From IMG/VR virus record IMGVR_UViG_3300036790_000231, positions 27,256 to 91,255 of that record: a stretch of 64,000 nt of DNA; one strand, written 5' to 3'. The stretch comes from a virus. The notes under the pieces were generated by a model. That model had not been told where the DNA came from and searched no databases. It saw only the letters and a program-made list of their open reading frames with translations. Within the stretch, counting starts at the first letter, position 1, and the number at the start of each line of letters is the position of its first letter. Shown here in pieces: positions 51,476 through 58,161 of the stretch. The translations under genes were made by a program, and so were the position numbers.

Positions 51476-51626
51476 TAAGAAGGAAGCAATAGAAAAGTTG
51501 AAAGCCGCAGCTAAGACCTTTGACGCAGATACAGCCCACAGAGACGCGGATGATATCTTAGTCCAATACATCAAAGATCCGCAAATAACCCGTGCATACA
51601 AAGCCGTCCCCAAGTGGTACAGCTAA
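51471..51626 (+). CDS. small phage protein, 'KWY' type
   Basis: A 51-residue protein from ATG 51471, overlapping the previous stop by 4 bases. It ends with RAYKAVPKWYS, a common ending in small actinophage proteins. Unknown function. Confidence 0.55.
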   Translation: MTKKEAIEKLKAAAKTFDADTAHRDADDILVQYIKDPQITRAYKAVPKWYS

Positions 51627-51907
51627 TGGAGGAACCTTGTATCCATTGTAATGGCACAGGCGAGCGCCAGCCGGACGGTGTAGATGAGATGGGCTTGCCG
51701 CGTTGGGGACCGGAAGGACTAGACAATAAGGTAGACAAGAGCTGCACCTACTGCAAAAAGGACACCCCCCAAATGACATCACCTATTGAGACCCCCAAAG
51801 CGGGGGAAACTTATAAAGACGCCGACGGCCGCAAGCTAGAAATCACAGCCCCGCGCCGAGCAAGAGCTAATTGCAGCATGACGGATAAGGAAAAGATACT
51901 AATTTGA
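51626..51907 (+). CDS. DnaJ-type zinc-ribbon protein
   Basis: A 93-residue protein from ATG 51626 that overlaps the previous stop by one base. CIHCNGTGERQPDG and CTYCKK are CxxCxGxG-like zinc pairs. The second half carries the second copy of the 40-bp repeat read in another frame. Function unknown. Confidence 0.55.
   Translation: MEEPCIHCNGTGERQPDGVDEMGLPRWGPEGLDNKVDKSCTYCKKDTPQMTSPIETPKAGETYKDADGRKLEITAPRRARANCSMTDKEKILI
51843..51882. repeat. 40-bp direct repeat, copy 2
   Basis: Identical to 51436-51475. Following it ATGACGGATAAGGAAAAG mirrors the ATGACTAAGAAGGAA start after copy 1, so the 5' end of that gene seems partly duplicated. Confidence 0.9.
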
Positions 51908-51953
51908 TGAAATGTATAGCTATAGATGCAATTAATGACATTAAGGAACCGGC

Positions 51954-52331
51954 ATGAGTACAGATAACCTGGTAAAGCAGATCGATAGGCGATTGGAAAC
52001 AGTCACCAATAATATAACTGACTTGGTATTGAAGATTACTCCATTGGAGGAAGAAAAGGAAGCTTTGGATAACGCTCGCAAAGTTCTTTTGGGAGAAAGT
52101 CTTCAAGCACCAAAAAGGGAATATGCTCGTCTGCCCGATATGGCCGGATATATTCTTGACTATATCGACTCTAATCCCGGTCAAATTGGCTCAGCGATTG
52201 GACATGGATGCAAATTTATGAATACTCCCGCTGAATCAGGAAAGGTTTACAAAGTTCTTAATTCGCTATGTGCTGAACATAAGGTTACAAGGGATAGCAG
52301 TAAGAAATATTGGATAAGACAGCATGTCTAA
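51954..52331 (+). CDS. coiled-coil plus winged-helix-like protein
   Basis: A 125-residue protein. Residues 1-50 form a charged helix (LVKQIDRRLETVTNNITDLV); residues 60-125 look like a winged helix (MAGYILDYIDSNPGQIGSAI then VLNSLCAEHKVTRDSSKKYW). It resembles the plan of the 58154 and 5750 proteins. Probably binds DNA. Confidence 0.58.
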   Translation: MSTDNLVKQIDRRLETVTNNITDLVLKITPLEEEKEALDNARKVLLGESLQAPKREYARLPDMAGYILDYIDSNPGQIGSAIGHGCKFMNTPAESGKVYKVLNSLCAEHKVTRDSSKKYWIRQHV

Positions 52332-52344
52332 TAAGTAACCTGCT

Positions 52345-52455
52345 ATGTTAAAAGTAGTAGCACAGATTGAACTAGAGGTAGAAACAATAAATTCCTTTAT
52401 TAATGAGACAGAATTAGAAGAACAACCTTGGGAAAAGTTAAAATTCTCAAAGTAA
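52345..52455 (+). CDS. 36-residue acidic peptide
   Basis: MLKVVAQIELEVETINSFIN at its start. It runs to 10 bases before the tRNA promoter. Little more can be said. Confidence 0.4.
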   Translation: MLKVVAQIELEVETINSFINETELEEQPWEKLKFSK

Positions 52456-52471
52456 GGTAATGTGCTAAAGT
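52444..52471 (+). promoter_or_regulatory. promoter of the tRNA cluster
   Basis: TTCTCA (52444-52449), 16 bases, then TGTGC and TAAAGT (52466-52471), again with the TGC extended -10. The first tRNA-like element begins at 52491. Confidence 0.55.
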
Positions 52472-52490
52472 AGGAAAAGATAGTATCAAA

Positions 52491-52568
52491 GCTCGCCTAA
52501 CCCCTCTGCTTTACAGGCAGTAGAAAGGGTAATTGGATTGCATCTAGGTTCGAGTCCTAGGGCGAGCA
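52491..52568 (+). tRNA. anomalous tRNA-Val-like element (anticodon loop UAC)
   Basis: Acceptor GCTCGCC/GGCGAGC and T arm CTAGG-TTCGAGT-CCTAG are perfect. Then comes CTGC-TTTACAG-GCAG (52506-52520), a normal anticodon arm with UAC, right after TAACCCCT with no D arm. A D-like GTA-ATTGGAT-TGC lies after it, next to the T arm. The order acceptor, anticodon, D-like, T is not a normal tRNA, so it is a pseudo-tRNA, a rearranged tRNA or another RNA. Confidence 0.55.
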
Positions 52569-52577
52569 TTGGGGGTT

Positions 52578-52623
52578 TCCTAGCGGTGAGTCTGCCTCCT
52601 GCTTGCCGATCGGGCCGCTAGGA
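52578..52623 (+). ncRNA. hairpin between two tRNAs
   Basis: TCCTAGCGG (52578-52586) and CCGCTAGGA (52615-52623) form a perfect 9-bp stem. The loop of 28 bases carries a smaller possible hairpin. It may be a processing signal or a small RNA. Confidence 0.45.
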
Positions 52624-52627
52624 GCGC

Positions 52628-52698
52628 GCTGTTATAGCTCAATGGTAGAGCGCCTGTCTTGTAAACAGGTGATTCTGATTCGACTTCAGATAACAGCT
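52628..52698 (+). tRNA. tRNA-Thr (anticodon UGU)
   Basis: Acceptor GCTGTTA/TAACAGC, D arm GCTC-AATGGTA-GAGC, anticodon arm CCTGT-CTTGTAA-ACAGG with UGU, T arm TCTGA-TTCGACT-TCAGA. Discriminator T. CCA not encoded. Reads ACA. Confidence 0.93.
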
Positions 52699-52860
52699 TT
52701 TTGGAGTATAGGCAAGGATTCGACGCAGTCTGGTCACCCGTAATTCTCAGAGAGCCTTTCTCCAAAGTTGGATTCGCAAAGGTATATTTATATGACTAGG
52801 TAATTTTACCAGCCTTGAATCTAATTCCAATGAGATTAGTCAGTCTGCGATTGGAAACTA

Positions 52861-52932
52861 CCGGCTGTAGAATAATGGTAATTCCCCACACTCATAATGT
52901 GCAAGATTCTGGTTCGAATCCAGGCGGCCGGA
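52861..52932 (+). tRNA. tRNA-Met (anticodon CAU)
   Basis: Acceptor CCGGCTG/CGGCCGG, D arm GAAT...ATTC, anticodon arm CCACA-CTCATAA-TGTGC with CAU (bottom pair C-C mismatched), T arm TCTGG-TTCGAAT-CCAGG. Discriminator A. It could be Met, or Ile if the C is modified to lysidine. Confidence 0.85.
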
Positions 52933-53058
52933 TGAAGGGAGCCCACAAGATCAGCTATCTTCTGGCAATAAGAGAAAAGGAACATTCTCGAATAAGACAC
53001 GGCCGATAGGTCTACCCTTCTAATTTTTATTTCCACCACTCGAAATTCTAGATTAAAT

Positions 53059-53259
53059 ATGAAATTAATCAAGTTAAATATATATGAATATAGAATACAA
53101 GGATTAGATAAGGGTTCCAATCTTTGGAGCCATCCAACATATGATTTGTGCGAAGCTCAAAAGAAGAAGTCATTATTGGAAATAGAGTTCGAAAATATAT
53201 TAGAATCTACTTGGATAGAGAGAAGAAATAAGTTTGGATGGAAATGGAGAAAGATATGA
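53059..53259 (+). CDS. small hypothetical protein
   Basis: A 66-residue protein, MKLIKLNIYEYRIQGLDKGS at its start, with a charged second half. Trp-rich end. Coupled (ATGA) to the next. Confidence 0.5.
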   Translation: MKLIKLNIYEYRIQGLDKGSNLWSHPTYDLCEAQKKKSLLEIEFENILESTWIERRNKFGWKWRKI

Positions 53260-53450
53260 AGATGAATGAATTTTCAAATGAGTATAGGGCATGCGCTAGT
53301 GATAAGGGAGATTTGTCTAGTGATTATGGTAAGGTACGAGAAACATATTTGGAAGCACAAAGAGATTTATCTTTAATGGGACAAGCAAAACCTTCATATG
53401 ATGAATTCTTCATTGAGAAGAGATGTGTTTCAGATTGGGAAAGAATGTAA
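53256..53450 (+). CDS. small hypothetical protein
   Basis: A 64-residue protein from ATG 53256 (MKMNEFSNEYRACASDKGDL), overlapping the previous stop by 4 bases. Its stop overlaps the next start by one base (TAATG). Confidence 0.5.
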   Translation: MKMNEFSNEYRACASDKGDLSSDYGKVRETYLEAQRDLSLMGQAKPSYDEFFIEKRCVSDWERM

Positions 53451-53712
53451 TGAGTCATTTAAGAGGAATGGCTCTTGCATCATTATTACGTGAGGCTGCT
53501 GAGGATGCAGAAAATAGTTCTATAACTAATGACACAATGATAGAAGGTCTTTCAACTATAAGATTAATAATTTTCAATCAACTATAAGATTAATAATTTT
53601 CAAGGTTCATAGTAAGAAGAATGCATTAAATATAATAAATGAAATTGTAGGTGAGGCTCTTTACGGAAATTTTCCAGGAACAATTGAGAAGTATAATAGA
53701 AGGTATAAATAG
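53450..53712 (+). pseudogene. ORF broken by a 26-bp tandem duplication
   Basis: From ATG 53450 the frame reads MSHLRGMALASLLREAAEDA and on until a 26-bp tandem repeat (53552-53603), after which it stops at 53586, 45 residues. With only one repeat copy the frame would continue to TAG at 53712 and give 78 residues ending YGNFPGTIEKYNRRYK. So the gene is intact but for one repeat unit. tRNA-Arg follows after 6 bases. Confidence 0.7.
53552..53603. repeat. perfect 26-bp tandem repeat, two copies
   Basis: Unit starts TCAACTATAAGATTAATAAT and occurs at 53552-53577 and 53578-53603 with no mismatch. 26 is not a multiple of three, so unit number decides the reading frame. Confidence 0.95.
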
Positions 53713-53718
53713 ATATAA

Positions 53719-53790
53719 GCCCTTGTGGTCCAACGGATAAGACGACAAACTTCTAATTTGTAAATCAAAGTTCGATTCTTTGCAGGGGCA
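53719..53790 (+). tRNA. tRNA-Arg (anticodon UCU)
   Basis: Acceptor GCCCTTG/CAGGGGC, D arm GTCC...AGAC, anticodon arm ACAAA-CTTCTAA-TTTGT with UCU, T arm CAAAG-TTCGATT-CTTTG, discriminator A. CCA not encoded. It reads AGA, rare in GC-rich hosts. Confidence 0.92.
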
Positions 53791-53793
53791 CTA

Positions 53794-53873
53794 GGGAGAT
53801 GGAGATATCCGTGAGGAATCTTAGATAAATTGGCGAAAATGTCGTTATACCAATTTATTGGCTGGAATCTCCC
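53794..53873 (+). ncRNA. structured RNA candidate after tRNA-Arg
   Basis: GGGAGAT (53794-53800) pairs with ATCTCCC (53867-53873), and an internal stem TAAATTGG/CCAATTTA (53826-33 and 53850-57) makes a long hairpin. It starts 3 bases after the tRNA and is followed by a T-rich stretch, so it may be a terminator-like small RNA. No ORF. Confidence 0.5.
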
Positions 53874-53880
53874 TTTCAAT

Positions 53881-54016
53881 TTCTTCTGGCCACCACTAGT
53901 GTGAGGCTAGCACAAATAGGTAACAAGATAAAGCGAAATTCTGTATCTAATGCGATGCGTATGTCCTTAAAGATTAATTTCTTTTTGGTTAACGGATACA
54001 GAGGCGGTCAGAAGAA
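53881..54016 (+). ncRNA. structured RNA candidate, 136 bases
   Basis: TTCTTCTG (53881-88) pairs with CAGAAGAA (54009-16), continued by CC/GG pairs. A second stem TCTGTATC (53940-47)/GATACAGA (53995-54002) lies inside, with a CTAG/CTAG hairpin between 53896 and 53911. Another dyad, CCACT/AGTGG, follows near 54,040. It is in the tRNA region and carries no ORF; with the preceding RNA it fills the 350-base gap to 54,140. Confidence 0.5.
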
Positions 54017-54139
54017 AGCAAATTTCAAATCATCGACCACTCCTCACTTAGTGGAGGTTAAATCTCTTTGAGAATAATTGAGAGCCATTTTGACGGCAAC
54101 TCAGGCCGATATCCTAAGATATTGAGGTTAGAAGATTTA

Positions 54140-54232
54140 ATGAAAATTATAATAGGTAATATACATTTTGAATGTTTTCAATCTAGGTACAAAATCGGCC
54201 CACTATGGATAGCTGATGATTTGCATTTGTGA
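54140..54232 (+). CDS. 30-residue peptide (weak)
   Basis: Starts MKIIIGNIHFECFQSRYKIG, ends with HL. GAAG precedes the ATG. It is short, so it may be chance. Confidence 0.3.
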   Translation: MKIIIGNIHFECFQSRYKIGPLWIADDLHL

Positions 54233-54313
54233 ATAGGTGATAGATGAGTACATGTATTTTTTTTTCCTATACCTAAAATAATTACTGATAAACTTAATAA
54301 GGATATATAGAAA

Positions 54314-54901
54314 ATGTATAATGAAACAATAGTGTGGATCGTGTTACAGCACGATTATGAAAATACGTATATTCATGAAATTTTTGATAGCGAAAGTGCC
54401 GCCGAGGAAGAGCGCGAAAAATGCACGAATGAAGACAAATCCGATCCTCCATATGGTTGGACAGTCAAATCATATAAGGTGAACTATGGCGCGCGGACTG
54501 TCCTCGACTACGAGCGAGAGCACCCGAAGTACGACGAGAAGGCACCTGCCGTCGAGCGCGCGGCTAAGGCGCTCACGATGTATCTGACGGGTGACCCGAC
54601 GCGCATCGAGGAGTTCCGCCGCCAGGCGCAGGTCGCTGTTGAGGCTGCGGGTGTGCCGTGGCAGCCGGATGCAGAGACTCGCGCAGCGCTTCTGGAGAGC
54701 GCGAGAGCCGACGACCCTTCCCTCCGGGATCTCCTACGGGCGCTGGCCGCAGCGACTGATCTTCAGACGGGGATGGGTGGCCTCAGTGATATCTCGGCGA
54801 CTGACTTGGATCACCTTGGAGCGATAGGACTGGTCGATGACCCTGCATGGCCGCACTTGACGCTCAAGGCCCGTGAGTTGATCCAGCAGGCAATCCAGTG
54901 A
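54314..54901 (+). CDS. chimeric hypothetical protein (AT-rich head, GC-rich tail)
   Basis: A 195-residue protein. Residues 1-60 (WIVLQHDYENTYIHEIFDSE) are coded in AT-rich phage style; from about 54,490 the DNA turns GC-rich and codes for an Ala/Arg/Asp-rich helical part (EAAGVPWQPDAETRAALLES). This looks like a fusion of a phage gene with host-like DNA. No domain was recognised. It overlaps the next gene (GTGA). Confidence 0.6.
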   Translation: MYNETIVWIVLQHDYENTYIHEIFDSESAAEEEREKCTNEDKSDPPYGWTVKSYKVNYGARTVLDYEREHPKYDEKAPAVERAAKALTMYLTGDPTRIEEFRRQAQVAVEAAGVPWQPDAETRAALLESARADDPSLRDLLRALAAATDLQTGMGGLSDISATDLDHLGAIGLVDDPAWPHLTLKARELIQQAIQ

Positions 54902-55113
54902 TTGTGCGTACCTACGACACGTTTTGTGACGTGAAAGGCAGCAAATGTCACGTCTGGGCCGAGGGAGCTTCGACTACCAGGGGCGCTGCCGCTACTCGTC
55001 AAGATGCTCTCGCAGTGGGCTGGCATCGAATTGGCACCAAGGATGTTTGTCCGAGCTGCCAGCAGGAAATCGCAATCTCAAAGATGGCAACAATGAGCAG
55101 GAAGTCGATGTAG
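54898..55113 (+). CDS. small zinc-finger protein on the GC-rich island
   Basis: A 71-residue protein from GTG 54898. CDVKGSKCHVW and VCPSC form a zinc-ribbon of a type common in actinophage proteins. Its frame stops at 55113, but protein-like coding continues in the -1 frame. Confidence 0.55.
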   Translation: MIVRTYDTFCDVKGSKCHVWAEGASTTRGAAATRQDALAVGWHRIGTKDVCPSCQQEIAISKMATMSRKSM

Positions 55114-55226
55114 AGGAATGCCTCTTCCATCTCGACGGTCGCATCGATATCTGGCTGAATGGATGGCGTCATTGGAATAGCGATAGAATAATCGAGCTAT
55201 TAAAAGCCCAAAGGAGAAAAGATTGA
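55083..55226 (+). pseudogene. open frame without a start, -1 to the zinc-finger gene
   Basis: The frame encodes EECLFHLDGRIDIWLNGWRH and ends with KAQRRKD at TGA 55224. It looks coding but has no start; it may be the natural continuation of the previous gene after a frame change. Confidence 0.35.
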
Positions 55227-55457
55227 ATTGAGATAGAAGTTGGTCAAGTATTTCGTCATAAGACAGATAGAAGTAGAAGATTAATAGTAATTAAGGATCT
55301 TGAAGAAAGATATTACAGATATTTATGTAGACAATATAAATCCAATTATAGAGATGGCACAGTAGAACTTAGTAAAACCGAGCTTTTAAGAGGATATGAA
55401 AAGGTAGATCCAAATGAACGGTTTGGCACCTACGATCAATATGGAAACAGACTATGA
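55227..55457 (+). CDS. small hypothetical protein, no canonical start
   Basis: After TGA 55224-55226 the same frame continues for 76 codons: IEIEVGQVFRHKTDRSRRLI, later YYRYLCRQYKSNYRDG. No ATG, GTG or TTG exists in it near the beginning. AGGAG at 55212-55216 lies 10 bases before ATT 55227, so an ATT start is possible. It overlaps the FtsK-like gene. Confidence 0.4.
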   Translation: MEIEVGQVFRHKTDRSRRLIVIKDLEERYYRYLCRQYKSNYRDGTVELSKTELLRGYEKVDPNERFGTYDQYGNRL

Positions 55458-56538
55458 AAATTATGAGAAGGCAATAAAGATTGGTGATCTTTTAACAGAG
55501 AAGATGGATGAATTTGGAATGAGGGCTGAGGTTGAGAATATTACTATTGCTCCTCAAGTTATTAAATTTGATATGATTCCTGCTTCGGGAACATCTGTGC
55601 GCAAGCTTCCCAGCCTAAAGTTGGATTTACAGTATGAGGTTGGAGCTAAGTCTTTGAGGATAATTGCACCTGTACCGGGAAAGAAAGTAATCGGAATTGA
55701 GATTGATAATCCTGATAGAAGATTAATTACTTTGGCCGACTTTCAGGAGAACGCGCCAACTGATCCACTTTCTTTTCCGCTTGGAATAGATACGGAAAAT
55801 AAAAAGATATGGATCAATCTTCCTGAACAAGGTCCGCATATGCTTATTGGTGGCGCGACTGGAGGGGGAAAGAGTACAGCATTAAACGTGATTATCACTT
55901 CTCTTATCTCGCGTTTTACTCCAGAAGAATTGAATCTAATACTTATTGATACCAAGAGAGTAGAGCTAACTCGATATGAAGGAATCCCTCATCTCGCCGC
56001 GCCTGTCGCGCAAGATGTTCTAAGCGCCGTCAGAGCATTTGCAGGAATTGTTAAATGCATGGAGAAGCGTTATGAGGTCGCTGCAAGACTAGGGGCTAAA
56101 GATCTAAATGAGCTAAATTCCCTAATTGCTGGTGACCTCTCTAGACCCTACCGTCGCTATCCTCACGTTCTCGTCATTGTAGACGAGCTAGCAGACCTTA
56201 TGATGATGGCAAAGCATGAGATTGAGGATTCTATTGTAAGAATTGCGCAAAAGGCAAGAGCAATGGGTATTCATCTTATCTTAGCCACGCAAACTCCGCG
56301 AAGAGAGATTGTAACCGGCACTCTAAAGGCAAATCTTTCAAGTAGATTGACATTTGCAACTACTTCAGAACTTGATAGTAAAATCATTCTTGACCAAATG
56401 GGAGGAGGACAATTGCTTGGCTCAGGTGATGCTCTTTTTTCCGAACAAGGCAGACTAGCTTATAGAATGCAAAGTCCTTTTGTAAGCTCTGAGGAAATTA
56501 ATACAATAGTCAATGAATTGAGGGACTATAGAATGTAA
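55414..56538 (+). CDS. FtsK/SpoIIIE-like DNA translocase ATPase
   Basis: A 374-residue protein. A short N-terminal region (residues 20-110) is beta-rich like the FtsK alpha domain. Walker A is GATGGGKS (147-154), Walker B is VLVIVDELADLMMMA (about 252-266), and ILATQTPRREIVTG with LSSRLTFATTS match the FtsK motor. There are no N-terminal membrane helices and no gamma DNA-reading domain. It would move along dsDNA; in a phage it might help segregate, conjugate or package DNA, or block host FtsK. ATG 55441 is an alternative start. Confidence 0.88.
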   Translation: MNGLAPTINMETDYENYEKAIKIGDLLTEKMDEFGMRAEVENITIAPQVIKFDMIPASGTSVRKLPSLKLDLQYEVGAKSLRIIAPVPGKKVIGIEIDNPDRRLITLADFQENAPTDPLSFPLGIDTENKKIWINLPEQGPHMLIGGATGGGKSTALNVIITSLISRFTPEELNLILIDTKRVELTRYEGIPHLAAPVAQDVLSAVRAFAGIVKCMEKRYEVAARLGAKDLNELNSLIAGDLSRPYRRYPHVLVIVDELADLMMMAKHEIEDSIVRIAQKARAMGIHLILATQTPRREIVTGTLKANLSSRLTFATTSELDSKIILDQMGGGQLLGSGDALFSEQGRLAYRMQSPFVSSEEINTIVNELRDYRM

Positions 56539-56593
56539 AGGATGTACCTCAAAACTTATTTCTGAGATTTTGGAATAATACCAAAGGAATAAT

Positions 56594-56767
56594 ATGGACT
56601 TACATTTAAAAGAAGTAGAAGCAGCAGTAAGAGTTCATAAATCAGAATGGCCTGATTCAGTAAACATGCCCTTAGCCTTCAACAAGATAGGAAGTAATAT
56701 ATATTTATCTATTAGTGCTGTTAGATATCTTTATGATGGAAAATATTGGAAGAAGATTTCCTCATGA
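56594..56767 (+). CDS. small hypothetical protein
   Basis: A 57-residue protein, MDLHLKEVEAAVRVHKSEWP at its start. Overlaps the next by 4 bases (ATGA). No domain. Confidence 0.5.
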   Translation: MDLHLKEVEAAVRVHKSEWPDSVNMPLAFNKIGSNIYLSISAVRYLYDGKYWKKISS

Positions 56768-56904
56768 TATTGGCTTGGCTTATAATATATTTAATAGAGT
56801 CTACACCTCATGTTTCTATAACAGCAAATCATAATGAATGGGGAATCAGTTTAATATTATGCATAATAATTGATATTTACTACATTGGAAGGAAAAATGA
56901 CTGA
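56764..56904 (+). CDS. small membrane protein
   Basis: A 46-residue protein with two hydrophobic parts (ILAWLIIYLIE and ISLILCIIIDIYYIG). Coupled to both neighbours by overlap. Unknown role. Confidence 0.5.
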   Translation: MILAWLIIYLIESTPHVSITANHNEWGISLILCIIIDIYYIGRKND

Positions 56905-57670
56905 CTCAATTAATGATATTATTTTTCAAACAGTTCAAGCACTTAATTCTCGCAAGGACAAACTTGCAGATCTTATTGTAGAAACAGAGAAAAAGCTTGA
57001 ACAACTTTGGGCTGAATCATCGGATATAGATAAATCCATCTCTCATGTTCAATTGGCAGAAATATCTCATGTAAGTGATGATGTTCTTTCTGAACAAAGA
57101 GTTCTCGATCTGCCTAAACCTACTATTACAGAGAAAATAACTCGTAAAAGACCAATCGGTCCTCCAGTCATAGAATCAGATATACGTGATTGGATAATTG
57201 AAAAGAGAACTTTTACTTCTAAGGAACTTGCAACACACTTTTCTAGAACAATTGCATGGGCTCATAACAAGATAAATATTTATTATAGTAAAGGTGTCAT
57301 AGCCAAGGGCAATGAACCATCAAGATCAGGCATTCCTATCATTTGGGAATATGTTAAGCCTAAAGAAGAAGTTATCAAGTCTAACCCTTTTCGAGATACT
57401 AAATCCAACGAAGATTATCCCGAGCGCGGCAGGCCCGTGGCAGGCACGGGTAAGTGGCACAAAGATAATATAAGATATGCCAATAAGGATATTAAAAATA
57501 TCATTGACAAATCTAGATCCCAAGGATGCAAAATTGAACCTACAGGGTCGGGTCATATAATCATCTCCAATGATATGGGTAAGGTTACAATTTCATCTAC
57601 GCCATCTAGTAGGTCTAGCATTAGTAACGCCAAAGATCAGATAAAAAAGATTCTAGGAGTGAACGTATAA
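56897..57670 (+). CDS. HTH protein with a HicA-like C-terminal domain
   Basis: A 257-residue protein from ATG 56897 (MTDSINDIIFQTVQALNSRK), with AAGGA before it. Residues 1-60 are coiled coil. Residues about 95-160 are a winged helix (DIRDWIIEKRTFTSKELATH). The last 65 residues, NIIDKSRSQGCKIEPTGSGH then VTISSTPSSRSSISNAKDQI, follow the HicA-like fold with its Gly-x-Gly-His, a small RNA-binding fold that in HicA is an mRNA-cutting toxin. The fusion hints at a nucleic-acid regulator. Overlaps the membrane protein by 8 bases. Confidence 0.6.
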   Translation: MTDSINDIIFQTVQALNSRKDKLADLIVETEKKLEQLWAESSDIDKSISHVQLAEISHVSDDVLSEQRVLDLPKPTITEKITRKRPIGPPVIESDIRDWIIEKRTFTSKELATHFSRTIAWAHNKINIYYSKGVIAKGNEPSRSGIPIIWEYVKPKEEVIKSNPFRDTKSNEDYPERGRPVAGTGKWHKDNIRYANKDIKNIIDKSRSQGCKIEPTGSGHIIISNDMGKVTISSTPSSRSSISNAKDQIKKILGVNV

Positions 57671-58161
57671 TGATTAACGATTTAAATAGTGATGGACAGG
57701 CAGAAGTCGGTGAAGTCAACGGCGAGCATCCTCATAGCCGCTTCCGTCAGGCCGAGCCATCCTCTGCCGAGTCGCCGTTTGAGTGCCCAGCGGTGATGAC
57801 GGATCTAGCCGAGGAGCAGAAGGTCGCCAAGACATACCTCGACGCACAGCAGAGATTCACCAAGAGCCACGACCTCTCTGTGCTTCAGTCCTTCTTAGAT
57901 GCTCTCCGCTGGAAGGCGGACGATCACATCGTGAATCACGAGGGCGAACATGTGTGGCTTCGCTCGGTCCCCGGTGGAATTACTGACTGTTGCCCCTACG
58001 AGGCTCCATGCCCAGAACATGATCGCCGCGACCCCAAGCAGCAGGAGATCACAGAGGCAGCACGCGTATTGGAGGCCCACGCAGAGCGACACTATTCGAT
58101 GTGGACGATCCGTGGATCGGACCTCGAACGACTCCGCGCCGCTCTGGGAAAGGATGATTAA
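57670..58161 (+). CDS. hypothetical protein on a GC-rich island
   Basis: A 163-residue protein. The first few codons are phage-like (MINDLNSDG), but from about 57,705 to 58,155 the DNA is GC-rich. QEITEAARVLEAHAERHYSM and the CCPYEAPCPEHDRR Cys/His cluster stand out. No domain recognised. It overlaps the previous stop by one base and the next gene by 8. Confidence 0.55.
   Translation: MINDLNSDGQAEVGEVNGEHPHSRFRQAEPSSAESPFECPAVMTDLAEEQKVAKTYLDAQQRFTKSHDLSVLQSFLDALRWKADDHIVNHEGEHVWLRSVPGGITDCCPYEAPCPEHDRRDPKQQEITEAARVLEAHAERHYSMWTIRGSDLERLRAALGKDD

Noticed and set aside
47497-55226. General recoding of TGA in this genome
   Set aside because: TGA is used as an ordinary stop in many tightly coupled gene pairs (ATGA, TGATG), so the two open frames after TGA do not support recoding.
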